The notes beneath the pieces were generated by a model, which searched no databases, was not told the origin of the DNA, and was given only the letters and a program-made list of their open reading frames with translations. Both the position numbers and the translations under genes were made by a program. Source: Rhodobacteraceae bacterium F11138 (GTDB lineage: Bacteria; Pseudomonadota; Alphaproteobacteria; Rhodobacterales; Rhodobacteraceae). From it: a stretch of DNA of 64,000 bases. Of this stretch, positions 43,298-53,808 are shown in pieces (positions within the stretch are counted from its first letter, which is position 1; the number at the start of each line of letters is the position of its first letter). The DNA lies in the NCBI GenBank assembly GCA_016521575.1, contig JAEKDP010000001.1, forward strand, positions 62,001-126,000, given 5' to 3'.

Positions 43298-43900
43298 TCA
43301 GGTCACCACGCGCAGGGTCAGGTTGATACGCCCGCCCCGGGGCAACAGCCGGGAAGACCCAAACCGGATCCGATCCACCCCATGATGGATCAGCCGGGCC
43401 TCGCCCCCCATCACCACCACATCGCCCGAGTTCAGCCAGATCGATTCGGTGCGGCCGCCACGTTTCACATTGCCAATGCGGAACAACCCGTCATCCCCCA
43501 GCGAGACCGACACCACAGGCCAGGTGAAATCCGCCTCGTCCCGGTCCTGGTGCAGCCCCATGCGCGCGCCTTCGCCATACCAGTTGATCAGGCAACAGTC
43601 CGGTCGCCGTGCCAATCCCGTGACATCGTCCCAGATCCGCATCACGGCATCAGGGATCGGCGGCCACCCGATGCCACCGGGATGGCGTGGTGCATACCGA
43701 TATCCCGTGCGATCCGAATACCAGCCAACCGCGCCCGCCGACGTCATCCGCACCGACATGGGCCGGCCATATGGCGTATCAGGGCTGAACAGGGGCGCGG
43801 CCTGAACCACGTCGCGTACCGCGTCCAGCACGGCGCGTTGGCGCGCCGGGTCCAGATGCGTCTTGTGGATTTCCACGCCTCGCAGCAACAGCCTTGCCAT
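43298..43900 (-). CDS. alkB: Alkylated DNA repair dioxygenase AlkB
   Basis: A 200-residue Fe(II)/2-oxoglutarate dioxygenase that removes methyl groups from 1-methyladenine and 3-methylcytosine in DNA. The iron ligands are HQD (His117, Asp119) and a C-terminal His at 172 or 173 (ARLIHHGVDRIRFG); the following Arg residues bind 2-oxoglutarate. WYGEGARMG, ahead of the first ligand, is a family landmark. It is transcribed divergently from dnaK. Confidence 0.93.
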   Translation of the reverse strand: MARLLLRGVEIHKTHLDPARQRAVLDAVRDVVQAAPLFSPDTPYGRPMSVRMTSAGAVGWYSDRTGYRYAPRHPGGIGWPPIPDAVMRIWDDVTGLARRPDCCLINWYGEGARMGLHQDRDEADFTWPVVSVSLGDDGLFRIGNVKRGGRTESIWLNSGDVVVMGGEARLIHHGVDRIRFGSSRLLPRGGRINLTLRVVT

Positions 43901-43971
43901 ACCCGACCCCCGCTGGTTTCCCGAACCCGACGATTATCCGCACAAATTCGTGAATTCCTGCACCCGACGAT

Positions 43972-44002
43972 GGTTGCAGGCTCGTTTCGCGCTCCTTATA
44001 TA
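43972..44002 (+). promoter_or_regulatory. Candidate RpoH promoter of dnaKJ
   Basis: GGTTGCAG, 15 bases, CTTATATA. The -10 fits the alphaproteobacterial sigma-32 consensus (CYTATNT) and the -35 is related to CTTG. Transcription would begin near 44010, giving a leader of about 100 bases before dnaK. Assignment is by eye. Confidence 0.45.
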
Positions 44003-44112
44003 CGCCGGGACGCCGGTTACGCGAAAGCAATACCGGCACTTCAATCGGGGTCGGGATGCCGCAACGGGTTCAGGCCTCGGGTCATCGCCTTGAACGACAA
44101 AAGGGATCAAAC

Positions 44113-46026
44113 ATGAGTAAAGTAATCGGAATCGACCTGGGCACCACCAACAGCTGTGTTGCCATCATGGACGGCAGCCAGCCGCGCGTAATCGAGAACG
44201 CGGAAGGTGCCCGCACCACACCATCCATCGTCGCCTTTACCGACGACGAACGCCTTGTCGGCCAGCCAGCCAAGCGTCAGGCCGTCACCAACCCGGACAA
44301 CACGATTTTCGGCGTCAAACGCCTGGTCGGTCGCCGCAACGACGACGCGGATCTCGCCAAGGACAAGAAAAACCTGCCGTTCGCCGTGATCGACGGCGGC
44401 AATGGCGACGCATGGGTCGAAGCCAAGGGCGAAACATACAGCCCCTCGCAAATCTCTGCCTTCATTCTGGGCAAGATGAAGGAGACCGCTGAAAGCTATC
44501 TGGGCGAAGATGTCACCCAGGCGGTCATCACTGTCCCGGCCTATTTCAACGACGCCCAGCGTCAGGCCACGAAAGACGCCGGAAAGATCGCCGGTCTCGA
44601 AGTGCTGCGCATCATCAACGAACCGACCGCCGCCGCGCTGGCCTATGGTCTGGACAAGGAAAACACCCACACGATCGCGGTCTACGACCTTGGTGGCGGC
44701 ACGTTTGACGTGACCATCCTGGAAATCGACGACGGTCTGTTCGAAGTCAAATCCACCAACGGCGACACCTTCCTGGGTGGTGAAGATTTCGACATGCGGA
44801 TCGTCAATTATCTGGCGGGTGAGTTCAAAAAGGAAAACGGCGTCGACCTGACCCAGGACAAGATGGCCCTGCAGCGTCTGAAAGAGGCCGCTGAAAAGGC
44901 CAAGATCGAACTTTCCAGCGCCAATCAGACCGAAATCAACCAGCCGTTCATCTCGATGGACCCCAAGGGCGGGCAGCCGCTGCACATGGTCATGAAACTG
45001 ACCCGTTCCAAACTGGAACAGCTGGTCGGCGACCTGATCAAGGCTTCGTTGAAACCCTGTCAGGCCGCGTTGAAAGACGCCGGCATGTCGGCTGGCGATA
45101 TCGACGAAATCGTTCTGGTCGGTGGCATGACCCGCATGCCCAAGGTCGTCGAAGAGGTCACCAAGTTCTTTGGCAAGGAACCGCACAAGGGTGTGAACCC
45201 GGACGAAGTGGTCGCCATGGGTGCCGCCATTCAGGCCGGCGTTCTGCAAGGTGACGTGAAAGACGTGGTCCTGCTGGACGTGACCCCGCTGAGCCTGGGT
45301 ATCGAAACCCTGGGTGGCGTGTTTACCCGTCTGATCGACCGCAACACGACGATCCCGACCAAGAAATCGCAGATTTTCTCGACCGCCGAGGACAACCAGA
45401 ATGCCGTGACCATCCGGGTATTCCAGGGCGAACGCGAAATGGCCGCGGACAACAAGATCCTGGGCCAGTTCAACCTTGAAAACATCCCGCCGGCACCGCG
45501 CGGCATGCCGCAGATCGAGGTGACGTTTGACATCGACGCCAACGGCATCGTGTCGGTCGGCGCGCTGGACAAGGGCACCGGCAAGGAGCAGAAGATCACC
45601 ATCCAGGCATCGGGTGGGCTGTCCGACGACGATATCGAAAAGATGGTCAAGGACGCCGAAGAAAACGCCGAGGCGGACAAGGAACGCCGCGAGCTGATCG
45701 AGGCCAAGAACCAGGCGGAAAGCCTCATCCATTCGACCGAGAAGTCGATGGAAGAGCATTCCGACAAGGTCGACCCGACCACCATCGAAGCGATCGAACT
45801 GGCCATTGCCGCGCTCAAGGACGAACTGGAAACCGACAAGGCCGACAAGATCAAATCCGGCATCCAGAACGTCACCGAGGCAGCGATGAAACTTGGCGAA
45901 GCCATCTACAAGGCAAGCCAGGACTCCGAGGAAGAGCCTGCCGCAGCAGATACGGCACAGGGCGGCGGCGATGACGATATCGTCGATGCCGAGTTCGAAG
46001 ATCTGGACGATGACAAGCGTGCATAA
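44113..46026 (+). CDS. dnaK: Molecular chaperone DnaK
   Basis: A 637-residue Hsp70. The ATPase domain starts [20 protein letters not shown], with phosphate-2 motif [17 protein letters not shown]. The substrate domain begins after the hydrophobic linker [16 protein letters not shown]. The protein ends in a helical lid and the acidic tail [16 protein letters not shown] precedes the ATG. It is followed 76 bases later by dnaJ, with a large hairpin between. Confidence 0.98.
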   Translation: MSKVIGIDLGTTNSCVAIMDGSQPRVIENAEGARTTPSIVAFTDDERLVGQPAKRQAVTNPDNTIFGVKRLVGRRNDDADLAKDKKNLPFAVIDGGNGDAWVEAKGETYSPSQISAFILGKMKETAESYLGEDVTQAVITVPAYFNDAQRQATKDAGKIAGLEVLRIINEPTAAALAYGLDKENTHTIAVYDLGGGTFDVTILEIDDGLFEVKSTNGDTFLGGEDFDMRIVNYLAGEFKKENGVDLTQDKMALQRLKEAAEKAKIELSSANQTEINQPFISMDPKGGQPLHMVMKLTRSKLEQLVGDLIKASLKPCQAALKDAGMSAGDIDEIVLVGGMTRMPKVVEEVTKFFGKEPHKGVNPDEVVAMGAAIQAGVLQGDVKDVVLLDVTPLSLGIETLGGVFTRLIDRNTTIPTKKSQIFSTAEDNQNAVTIRVFQGEREMAADNKILGQFNLENIPPAPRGMPQIEVTFDIDANGIVSVGALDKGTGKEQKITIQASGGLSDDDIEKMVKDAEENAEADKERRELIEAKNQAESLIHSTEKSMEEHSDKVDPTTIEAIELAIAALKDELETDKADKIKSGIQNVTEAAMKLGEAIYKASQDSEEEPAAADTAQGGGDDDIVDAEFEDLDDDKRA

Positions 46027-46035
46027 CGCAGGACT

Positions 46036-46086
46036 CTGAACGCGGACGGGCCGGCCCGATTCACGGGTCGGCCCGCTGACGTTCAG
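46036..46086 (+). other. Intercistronic hairpin between dnaK and dnaJ
   Basis: Outer arms CTGAACG (46036-46042) and CGTTCAG (46080-46086) enclose an internal loop and an inner 12-bp stem CGGGCCGGCCCG / CGGGTCGGCCCG (46047-46058, 46064-46075, one G-U pair) with loop ATTCA. There is no T-run. The AGGAGG of dnaJ starts three bases after the structure. It may partly terminate, protect the dnaK end, or limit dnaJ expression. Confidence 0.6.
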
Positions 46087-46102
46087 CCAGGAGGACATGA
46101 AT

Positions 46103-47251
46103 ATGTCAAAACGTGATTTCTATGACGTGCTTGGCGTGTCCAAAGGCGCTTCCGCCGACGAGATCAAAAAGGCCTATCGCAAGAAGGCCAAGGAACTGCA
46201 CCCGGACCGCAACGCGGACAATCCATCGGCCGAAACACAATTCAAGGAAGCCAACGAAGCCTATGAGGTTCTGAAAGACGCCGACAAAAAAGCCGCCTAT
46301 GACCGGTTTGGCCACGCGGCCTTCGAAGGCGGCGGTGGCGGTGGTGGGCCCCGCCCCGGTCAAGGCTATGGCGGAGGCGATTTCTCGTCCGCGTTTTCCG
46401 ATGTGTTCGACGATCTGTTCGGCGACTTCATGGGCGGACAGCAACGCGGTGGCGGCCGCCGTGCGGCGCGCGGCTCGGATCTGCGATACAACCTGCGCGT
46501 TTCGATGGAAGACGCCTTTTCCGGCCTGCAAAAAACCATCAACGTGCCCACAGCGGTGGCCTGTTCCGCCTGCGAGGGCACCGGCGCCGAAGGCGGGGCC
46601 GAACCGACCACCTGCCCGACCTGTTCGGGCATGGGCAAGGTACGCGCGCAACAGGGCTTTTTCACCGTCGAACGCACCTGTCCGACCTGTTCGGGACTGG
46701 GCCAGATCATCAAGAACCCCTGCGGGTCCTGCGGCGGTCAGGGGCGGGTCGAAAAAGACCGTGCGCTGAACGTCAATATCCCTGCCGGTGTTGAAACCGG
46801 CACCCGCATCCGCCTTGCCGGCGAAGGCGAAGCAGGGATGCGCGGCGGGCCTCCGGGCGATCTGTACATCTTTGTCGAGGTTGAGCCGCACAAGCTGTTC
46901 GAACGCGACGGCACCAATCTCTATTGCCGTGTTCCGGTCAGCATGTCCAAGGCGGCACTGGGGGGCGACATCGAGGTGCCGACGATCGACGGCGGCCGTG
47001 GTCGGGTCAAGATCCCCGCCGGCAGCCAGTCAGGCCGACAGATGCGCCTGCGCTCCAAGGGCATGCCCGCTTTGCGCGGCGGTGGAATCGGTGACATGTT
47101 CATCGAATTGGCGGTGGAAACTCCGGTGAACCTGACCAGCCGTCAAAAGGAATTGTTGCGCGAGTTCGAAGAGCTCAGCGAGGACAACAACCCGGAATCG
47201 TCGACGTTCTTTTCTTCCGTCAAATCCTTTTGGGACAGCATGAAGGGCTGA
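46103..47251 (+). CDS. dnaJ: Co-chaperone DnaJ
   Basis: A 382-residue type I Hsp40. The J domain (1-70) has HPD at 33-35. A Gly-rich region follows (about 75-110), then four zinc motifs ([32 protein letters not shown]) and the C-terminal peptide-binding domains. The ATG at 46103 is eight bases after AGGAGG; an ATG two codons earlier is too close to it. It works with DnaK. Confidence 0.97.
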   Translation: MSKRDFYDVLGVSKGASADEIKKAYRKKAKELHPDRNADNPSAETQFKEANEAYEVLKDADKKAAYDRFGHAAFEGGGGGGGPRPGQGYGGGDFSSAFSDVFDDLFGDFMGGQQRGGGRRAARGSDLRYNLRVSMEDAFSGLQKTINVPTAVACSACEGTGAEGGAEPTTCPTCSGMGKVRAQQGFFTVERTCPTCSGLGQIIKNPCGSCGGQGRVEKDRALNVNIPAGVETGTRIRLAGEGEAGMRGGPPGDLYIFVEVEPHKLFERDGTNLYCRVPVSMSKAALGGDIEVPTIDGGRGRVKIPAGSQSGRQMRLRSKGMPALRGGGIGDMFIELAVETPVNLTSRQKELLREFEELSEDNNPESSTFFSSVKSFWDSMKG

Positions 47252-47322
47252 GCGAACGCTTTGATCCGCGAACGGGCGGATCACCGATCATCTGCGCACA
47301 TGATATCCCGGACACAGATGAA

Positions 47323-47353
47323 GTCAGGCGCCATCGGGTGCCTGACTTTTTTC
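47323..47353 (+). terminator. Intrinsic terminator after dnaKJ
   Basis: GTCAGGCGCC, loop ATCG, GGTGCCTGAC (one G-U pair), then TTTTTT. It lies about 70 bases after the dnaJ stop. A smaller hairpin GATCCGC-GAACGG-GCGGATC lies at 47263-47282. Confidence 0.9.
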
Positions 47354-47492
47354 TTCGCGGCTCGCGTTGCCTGAAATCTGGCCCGCACGCGGTGATCGCG
47401 ACATCAGGGCACCATGGCCGCGCGCCTGAATTTTCCGGATTGCCCGGTGCGTCTTAACCGGATGTTCACCTTGATTGCCGCATCGTTTCCGC

Positions 47493-48257
47493 ATGAGCAA
47501 CGGACACTCCTTTCACGAAGCGCCGCAATCGCTGTTCGCCAGTGACGAAGCCCCGGTCATGCCACTGCCGAACGGCAGCAAGTTGCCATCCTATATCGCG
47601 GATCACCGCCAACGGCTGCGTGAACGGTTCATGACCGGCGGGGCCGCTGCGATGCCGGACTATGAATTGCTGGAACTGGTGCTGTTTCGCGCCATTCCCC
47701 GCCGGGACGTCAAGCCGCTCGCGCGCCAACTGCTGGATACGTTCGGCGATTTCAACCGCGTTCTAAGCGCACCACGCGAACGATTGGCCCAGGTCAAGGG
47801 GGTCGGTGAAGCCGTGATCACCGATCTGAAAATCCTTGAAGCCTGCGCACATCGAATGGCGCGCGCCCGGGTCATCCAAAAGCATGTGATTTCCAGCTGG
47901 GATGCGATCCTGGACTATTGCCACACCACCATGGCACATCGCGAAACCGAACAATTCCGGGTTCTTTTCCTGGATCGCAAGAATACCTTGATCGCCGACG
48001 AAGAACAGGCCAAGGGCACGGTCGACCATGTGCCCGTGTACCCCCGCGAAGTCGCCAAACGCGCGCTGGAACTGAACGCCAGCGCCCTGATATTGGTGCA
48101 CAATCACCCGTCTGGCGACCCCACCCCGTCAAACGCGGATATTCAGATGACCAATGAAATCCACAACGCCTGCCTGGCGCTGGGATTGACCCTGCACGAT
48201 CACCTGATCATCGGCAAATCGCGCGAACTCAGCTTTCGCGCACAGGGTTATCTCTGA
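47493..48257 (+). CDS. radC: RadC family JAMM-domain protein
   Basis: A 254-residue protein with a helix-hairpin-helix N-terminal part (about 95-115, VKGVGEAVITDLKILEA) and a C-terminal JAB1/MPN (JAMM) domain whose motif HNHPSGDPTPS begins at His203. The historical DNA repair assignment is not biochemically settled. The ATG at 47493 is the second in the frame; an upstream start at 47475 is less likely. A TTAACC half-site is 34 bases upstream. Confidence 0.92.
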   Translation: MSNGHSFHEAPQSLFASDEAPVMPLPNGSKLPSYIADHRQRLRERFMTGGAAAMPDYELLELVLFRAIPRRDVKPLARQLLDTFGDFNRVLSAPRERLAQVKGVGEAVITDLKILEACAHRMARARVIQKHVISSWDAILDYCHTTMAHRETEQFRVLFLDRKNTLIADEEQAKGTVDHVPVYPREVAKRALELNASALILVHNHPSGDPTPSNADIQMTNEIHNACLALGLTLHDHLIIGKSRELSFRAQGYL

Positions 48258-48337
48258 CGCAGCCCGCCTGTGCGCCGCGCCCGGCACTGCATCGCGGAAA
48301 ATGCGGGCCCTTAGGATAACAGGCCGCTACAAAGCCA

Positions 48338-51037
48338 CTACTGCAGACGCCCGTGGCAATGCTTGAACTTCTTTCCGCTGCCACAAGGGCATTTTTCGTT
48401 TCGCCCCGGATTGCCCCAGGTCGTCGGGTCATCCTCAACGAACCCTTCGCGCGCCGGACCTGATTCGTCTGGCTCTTGGGCAAGAGGTTGCGGAGCGGCG
48501 GCTTGCGGTGCGCGCTGCGCCGCGATCTGCGACATCATCTGTTGCTGTTCTTCCTGCGTCAGCGGGCGGACCTGTGCCAACTGCTGAGTCACGGTTTCAC
48601 GCAACCCGTCCAACAGGCCCTCAAACAGCTGGAAGGCCTCGGTCTTGTATTCATTCAGCGGGTCACGCTGTGCATAGCCGCGGAAACCCACAACCGAACG
48701 CAGATGTTCAAGCGTCAACAGATGTTCGCGCCACTTGGAATCGATGGTTTGCAAGAGAACCTGCTTTTCGATGTTGCGCATGGTTTCCGGCCCGAAATCC
48801 ACAGCTTTCTTTGCCATCATTTCGTCGGTGGCCTTGAGCAGCCGTTCGCGGATCACATCATCGTCGACACCCTCTTCTGCCGCCCATTCCATGACCGGCA
48901 CATCGACGCCCAGCTTTTCGATGACCTGGGCATACAGACCTTCGGTGTCCCACTGGTCCGCATAGGATTTCGGCGGCATATAGGCTTCGACCAGATCGTC
49001 GATCACCTGCGCACGCATGTCGCCGGCGATCTCTGACAGATCCTCGGCGCCCATGATTTCGCGGCGCTGGTTAAAGATCACCTTGCGCTGTTCGTTCATC
49101 ACATCGTCGAATTTCAGCACATTCTTGCGCATGTCGAAATTGCGGCCTTCGACCTTGGCCTGAGCGCGCTCCAGCGATTTGTTCACCCAGGGATGCACGA
49201 TCGCTTCGCCTTCTTTCAGACCCAGCGTCTTGAGCACCTTGTCCAAGCGGTCCGATCCGAAAATGCGCATCAGATCGTCTTCGAGGCTGAGATAAAACGC
49301 GGTGCGCCCCGGGTCACCCTGACGTCCGGATCGTCCCCGCAGCTGATTGTCGATCCGGCGGCTTTCGTGACGCTCGGACGCCATCACATACAGACCGCCG
49401 GCCTCGATGACCTTTTGCTTTTCCTCGGCATGTTTGGCCTCTTCGGCCGCGCGCAGTTCGACCGGATCGGCATCGGGCGCTTCGGCCATCGCGGCCATGA
49501 CCTTCATGTCCACGTTGCCGCCTAGCTGAATGTCGGTGCCCCGCCCGGCCATGTTGGTTGCAATGGTGACTGCCCCCAGGCGGCCGGCATCGGCAACGAT
49601 CTCCGCTTCTTTTTCGTGCTGGCGCGCGTTCAACACATTGTGCGTGACACCCGCCTTGGTCAGAAGCTGGCTGAGCATTTCGGATTTCTCGATCGAGGTC
49701 GTGCCCACCAGAACCGGCTGCCCCTTGGCATTGGCCTCTTTGATCTGTTCGATCATCGCGTCGTATTTTTCGCGCGCAGTGCGATAAACCTGATCGTCCT
49801 CGTCGATCCGGGCAATACCCCGGTTCGTTGGCACCTCGACCACGCCCAGGCCATAGATCTCCTGGAATTCCTCGACCTCGGTCAGCGCGGTGCCGGTCAT
49901 GCCGCACAGTCCCGAATACAGGCGGAAATAGTTCTGGAAGGTGACGCTTGCCAGTGTCACGTTTTCGGGCTGGATCTTGACGTTTTCCTTGGCTTCGATC
50001 GCCTGGTGCAAACCTTCGGACAGACGGCGCCCGGCCATCATCCGACCGGTGAATTCATCGATCAGCACCACTTCACCATCGCGCACGATATAATCCTTGT
50101 CGCGCTGGAACAGCTTGTGGGCCCTGAGGCCCTGATTGACATGGTGCACGATGGTCGTGCTTTCGGGATCGTACAGCGATTGTTCGGGCTCCAGCAGACC
50201 GCGCGTGTGCAGCTGCTGTTCCAGAAATTCATTGCCTTCATCGGTGAAGGTGACGTTCCGGGTCTTTTCATCGACGGTAAAGTGATCATCCGACAGCGAC
50301 GGAATCGCCGCATCAATTCTCTGATACAGTTCCGAGCGATCTTCGGCGGGACCCGAAATAATCAGCGGGGTCCGGGCTTCGTCGATCAGAATGCTGTCGA
50401 CCTCGTCCACAATGGCGAAATTATGGTGCTTCTGGCAGACTTCCGACAGCTCGGATTTCAGATTGTCGCGCAGATAATCGAACCCGAATTCGTTGTTGGT
50501 GCCATAGGTGACGTCGCACCCATAGGCGGCGGGTTTGTCCGCCTGGTTCATCCCCGGATAGATCACACCGGTCGTCATCCCCAGGGCGGTGAACACCTTG
50601 CCCATCCATTCGCTGTCACGGCGCGCCAGATAGTCGTTCACCGTGACCACATGCACGCCCTTGCCGGTCAGCGCGTTCAGATAGGCCGGAAAAGTCGCAA
50701 CCAACGTCTTGCCTTCGCCTGTCTTCATCTCGGCGATATTGCCCTGATGCAGGAAAACGCCGCCCATCAGTTGCACATCAAACGCGCGCAGCCCCAGCGC
50801 ACGGCGCGCTGCCTCGCGGCAATTGGCAAAGGCTTCGGGCAACAAGTCATCCAGACTGGTCCCGTCCAGGGCGCGTTTGCGCAATTCGTCGGTCTTTTCC
50901 TTCAGCCCGTCATCGCTGAGCTTCTCGAATTCGGGTTCCAGCGCGTTGATCCGATCAATCAGCGGACGCGTCGCCTTGATTTTGCGGTCGTTCGGTGTGC
51001 CGAACACCTTTTTGGCGATAGTTCCGATACCCAGCAT
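48338..51037 (-). CDS. secA: Preprotein translocase ATPase SecA
   Basis: An 899-residue ATPase that drives export through SecYEG. Walker A MKTGEGKT is at 104-111. [15 protein letters not shown], the preprotein-binding region and second nucleotide-binding domain ([10 protein letters not shown]) follow. The C-terminus has a zinc-binding SecB-docking tail ([14 protein letters not shown]). The frame continues upstream to 51172, but the ATG at 51037 with GGAGAG fits the family start ([20 protein letters not shown]). Confidence 0.97.
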   Translation of the reverse strand: MLGIGTIAKKVFGTPNDRKIKATRPLIDRINALEPEFEKLSDDGLKEKTDELRKRALDGTSLDDLLPEAFANCREAARRALGLRAFDVQLMGGVFLHQGNIAEMKTGEGKTLVATFPAYLNALTGKGVHVVTVNDYLARRDSEWMGKVFTALGMTTGVIYPGMNQADKPAAYGCDVTYGTNNEFGFDYLRDNLKSELSEVCQKHHNFAIVDEVDSILIDEARTPLIISGPAEDRSELYQRIDAAIPSLSDDHFTVDEKTRNVTFTDEGNEFLEQQLHTRGLLEPEQSLYDPESTTIVHHVNQGLRAHKLFQRDKDYIVRDGEVVLIDEFTGRMMAGRRLSEGLHQAIEAKENVKIQPENVTLASVTFQNYFRLYSGLCGMTGTALTEVEEFQEIYGLGVVEVPTNRGIARIDEDDQVYRTAREKYDAMIEQIKEANAKGQPVLVGTTSIEKSEMLSQLLTKAGVTHNVLNARQHEKEAEIVADAGRLGAVTIATNMAGRGTDIQLGGNVDMKVMAAMAEAPDADPVELRAAEEAKHAEEKQKVIEAGGLYVMASERHESRRIDNQLRGRSGRQGDPGRTAFYLSLEDDLMRIFGSDRLDKVLKTLGLKEGEAIVHPWVNKSLERAQAKVEGRNFDMRKNVLKFDDVMNEQRKVIFNQRREIMGAEDLSEIAGDMRAQVIDDLVEAYMPPKSYADQWDTEGLYAQVIEKLGVDVPVMEWAAEEGVDDDVIRERLLKATDEMMAKKAVDFGPETMRNIEKQVLLQTIDSKWREHLLTLEHLRSVVGFRGYAQRDPLNEYKTEAFQLFEGLLDGLRETVTQQLAQVRPLTQEEQQQMMSQIAAQRAPQAAAPQPLAQEPDESGPAREGFVEDDPTTWGNPGRNEKCPCGSGKKFKHCHGRLQ

Positions 51038-51210
51038 GATCTCTCCAGCCGATCTGACATTTCCTGTTTGGTGCAGACTTGCCCGCCCTGCCTGCAACCC
51101 ATAGATACGGGGAAGAAGGGCGGTGCTGCATAGGCCACAAGGCGATGTAAGGGCCGCTTGAAACAGTGTCAACGCCGCGCCCCGCCGCGGCCTCCGAATA
51201 GGAAGAATTC

Positions 51211-52062
51211 ATGCGCAAACACATCACTTTTCTGTCCGCCCTGGCCCTGAGCGCCGCCGTGGGACTGCCGGCATTCTCGGCGGATACCCCGACCGCGGAT
51301 ACTGTTGTGGCGCGGGTCAATGGCGAAGAGATCACCGTCGGCCACATGATCATCGCGCGGGCGACGCTGCCGCAGCAGTATCAACAGATGCCGGCCAACG
51401 TGCTGTTCAACGCCATTCTGGACCAGTTGATCCAGCAAAGCGCGCTGGTGCAGTCACGCAAAGACGACATCCCACAACAGGTAGAGATCGCTCTGGAAAA
51501 CGAACGGCGCTCGTTGCTGGCGGCGGATGCGATCGAAACGATCATGCAGGGCGTCGGCACTCCGGACGAGATCCGCGCCGCCTATGATGCCAAATACGCC
51601 GACGGATTCGGCCAAACCGAATACAATGCATCGCACATTCTGGTGGAAACCAAGGAAGAAGCGAACGCGATCAAGGCGAAACTGGACGAAGGGGCCGAGT
51701 TTGCCGAGACCGCAAAGCTCAAATCCACCGGGCCATCCGGTCCCGAAGGCGGCCAGTTGGGATGGTTTTCCGACGGCATGATGGTGCCGGAATTTCAGGA
51801 CGCCGTGTCCGCGATGGAGCCCGGACAGGTTTCCGACCCGGTTCAGACCCAGTTCGGCTGGCATGTCATAATGCTGAATGACTCCCGCAAGAAATCGGCC
51901 CCCGAACTGGACGAGGTCCGCGATGAACTGCTGGCCGAGCTGCGACAGAAAGAGGTGGAAACCCGGATCGAGGATCTGACCCGCAAGGCAACCGTCGAAC
52001 GCCCGACGGTCGAAGGACTGGAACCCGAAATCCTGCAGAATTTCGACCTGCTGGAGAATTGA
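51211..52062 (+). CDS. Periplasmic parvulin-type peptidyl-prolyl isomerase
   Basis: A 283-residue exported protein. It has a signal peptide (1-24, with a cleavage-like AFSAD), a SurA-like N-terminal region and a PpiC/parvulin domain at about 134-225 (ASHILVETKEEANAIKAKLD, then GGQLGWFSDGMMVPEF and WHVIMLND). It would help fold outer-membrane or periplasmic proteins. It is divergent from secA and three bases ahead of argJ, an arrangement common in Rhodobacteraceae without an evident functional link. Confidence 0.92.
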   Translation: MRKHITFLSALALSAAVGLPAFSADTPTADTVVARVNGEEITVGHMIIARATLPQQYQQMPANVLFNAILDQLIQQSALVQSRKDDIPQQVEIALENERRSLLAADAIETIMQGVGTPDEIRAAYDAKYADGFGQTEYNASHILVETKEEANAIKAKLDEGAEFAETAKLKSTGPSGPEGGQLGWFSDGMMVPEFQDAVSAMEPGQVSDPVQTQFGWHVIMLNDSRKKSAPELDEVRDELLAELRQKEVETRIEDLTRKATVERPTVEGLEPEILQNFDLLEN

Positions 52063-52065
52063 TAG

Positions 52066-53292
52066 ATGGGCGAGATCACCGCGCGGTCGCCGCTGGCACC
52101 GGCCGGGTTTCCTGACCTGCCACCGGTGCGCGGCGTGCGCTTTGCATCCGTCGCCGCCGGCGTCAAATACGCCGGGCGAACGGACGTCATGCTGGCGGTG
52201 CTTGAACCCGGCACATCCGTCGCGGGCGTTTTCACGCAGTCCGCAACCCGGTCGGCCCCGGTTCTGGATTGTCAGGCGAAAATCGGCGGTGCGCCCGAAG
52301 GCCCCGCCGCCATCCTGGTCAATTCCGGCAACTCGAACGCGTTTACCGGGCGTTTCGGGCAAACATCGGTTCAGGAAATCGCCGATGCCGTGGCCAGAAC
52401 AACGGGAATCGCAACGGATCGCATCTTCACCGCGTCGACCGGCGTGATCGGCGAACCGCTTCCGCACGACCGGATTGTCGCAAAGATCGACGAATTGGCC
52501 GGGTCGCTGAACGCCGACGCCATTCAGGACGCCGCCGAAGCCATCATGACCACCGACACATTCGCCAAAGGTGCCGCTGCGTCCGTCGACATTGACGGCA
52601 CTCCGGTCACCATTGCCGGAATCGCGAAAGGTTCCGGCATGATCGCCCCGGACATGGCAACGATGCTGGTCTATATTTTTACGGATGCGCGGGTGGATCA
52701 GGGCGCATTGCAGACCATGTTGTCGGACTTGACCGAAACGACGTTCAACTGCATCACCGTGGACAGCGACACATCGACAAGCGACAGCCTGATGCTGTGC
52801 GCCACCGGCGTATCGGGCGTCGATGCCACGGATCACAGCGGATTTCGGAATGCTTTGCGCGGGGTCATGCTGGATCTCGCGCATCAGGTGGTGCGCGACG
52901 GCGAAGGCGCCACCAAGTTCGTCGAAATCCGCGTCACCGGCGCCGTCAACGACGCCGACGCCAGGACACATGGCATGGCCATCGCCAATTCTCCGCTGGT
53001 CAAGACGGCGATTGCCGGTGAAGATCCCAATTGGGGGCGTGTCGTCATGGCCATCGGGAAATCAGGCGCTGCCGCCGACCGCGACCGGCTGAGCATCCGT
53101 TTCGGGGATGTTCTCGTGGCGGAGAACGGCTGGGTCAGCCCCGACTACTGCGAAGAAGACGCCGACGCCCATATGAAAGGCCAGGAGCTTTCGATCTCCG
53201 TCGATCTGGGGCTGGGGGATGGGCACGCCACGGTTTGGACCTGCGATCTGACCCATGGCTATATCGAAATCAATGCGGACTACAGGTCATGA
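52066..53292 (+). CDS. argJ: Bifunctional ornithine acetyltransferase ArgJ
   Basis: A 408-residue enzyme that moves the acetyl group from N-acetylornithine to glutamate, and may also make N-acetylglutamate from acetyl-CoA. The autocleavage site is Ala198-Thr199 in GMIAPDMATMLVY; the new N-terminal Thr is the nucleophile. The protein ends HGYIEINADYRS, typical of the family. It is co-transcribed with the isomerase gene and mutT. Confidence 0.96.
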   Translation: MGEITARSPLAPAGFPDLPPVRGVRFASVAAGVKYAGRTDVMLAVLEPGTSVAGVFTQSATRSAPVLDCQAKIGGAPEGPAAILVNSGNSNAFTGRFGQTSVQEIADAVARTTGIATDRIFTASTGVIGEPLPHDRIVAKIDELAGSLNADAIQDAAEAIMTTDTFAKGAAASVDIDGTPVTIAGIAKGSGMIAPDMATMLVYIFTDARVDQGALQTMLSDLTETTFNCITVDSDTSTSDSLMLCATGVSGVDATDHSGFRNALRGVMLDLAHQVVRDGEGATKFVEIRVTGAVNDADARTHGMAIANSPLVKTAIAGEDPNWGRVVMAIGKSGAAADRDRLSIRFGDVLVAENGWVSPDYCEEDADAHMKGQELSISVDLGLGDGHATVWTCDLTHGYIEINADYRS

Positions 53293-53314
53293 CGCGCCGC
53301 GCGGGGGCGTATCG

Positions 53315-53713
53315 ATGAAAACCCTGTTGGTTTCCGCCGTGGCGCTTATCGACGTGGATGGGCGGGTGCTGCTGGCGCAGCGCCCGAAAGGCAAGCCGAT
53401 GGAAGGGCTGTGGGAATTTCCGGGCGGCAAGGTCGAAACCGGTGAAACCCCCGAGACCGCGTTGATTCGCGAATTGCGCGAAGAGCTTGCGATAGACACC
53501 TGGGAATCATGCCTGGCGCCGTTGACCTTTGCCAGCCACAGCTACGACGATTTTCACCTGCTGATGCCGCTGTTCGCCTGTCGAAAATGGCAAGGTATCG
53601 TGCAGCCAAACGAAGGCCAGCGTCTGGCGTGGGTGCGACCGCAGGATCTGAAATCCTATCCGATGCCGCCGGCAGATATTCCGCTGATTCCGATTCTGCG
53701 CGACTGGCTGTAA
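53315..53713 (+). CDS. mutT: MutT-type Nudix hydrolase
   Basis: A 132-residue 8-oxo-dGTP diphosphatase. The Nudix box runs from GGKVETGETPETALIRELRE through EELAI, with the usual Gly near its end replaced by Ala. FPGGKVE and the C-terminal PILRDWL are normal. The start ATG at 53315 is 22 bases after argJ. It sanitises the nucleotide pool; other Nudix substrates are possible. Confidence 0.9.
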   Translation: MKTLLVSAVALIDVDGRVLLAQRPKGKPMEGLWEFPGGKVETGETPETALIRELREELAIDTWESCLAPLTFASHSYDDFHLLMPLFACRKWQGIVQPNEGQRLAWVRPQDLKSYPMPPADIPLIPILRDWL

Positions 53714-53753
53714 CCCCCCTCCGCGCAATGCCGGTTGCCGCGACCGGCCGGCG

Positions 53754-53794
53754 AAAAAGGGGCGCACCGAATGATCGGTACGCCCCTGATTTCT
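53754..53794. terminator. Bidirectional terminator between mutT and infB
   Basis: AGGGGCG-C-ACCGA, loop ATGA, TCGGT-A-CGCCCCT (single C/A mismatch). It is preceded by AAAAA and followed by GATTTCTGTTT, so it can serve both convergent genes. Confidence 0.8.
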
Positions 53795-53808
53795 GTTTCA
53801 GGTCAGGA

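Noticed and set aside
44107-46098. Long minus-strand open frame (663 codons) opposite dnaK
   Set aside because: It mirrors the dnaK codons in GC-rich DNA, has no family resemblance or ribosome binding site, and dnaK is certain.
49616-51133. 505-codon plus-strand frame opposite secA
   Set aside because: Antisense shadow of secA.
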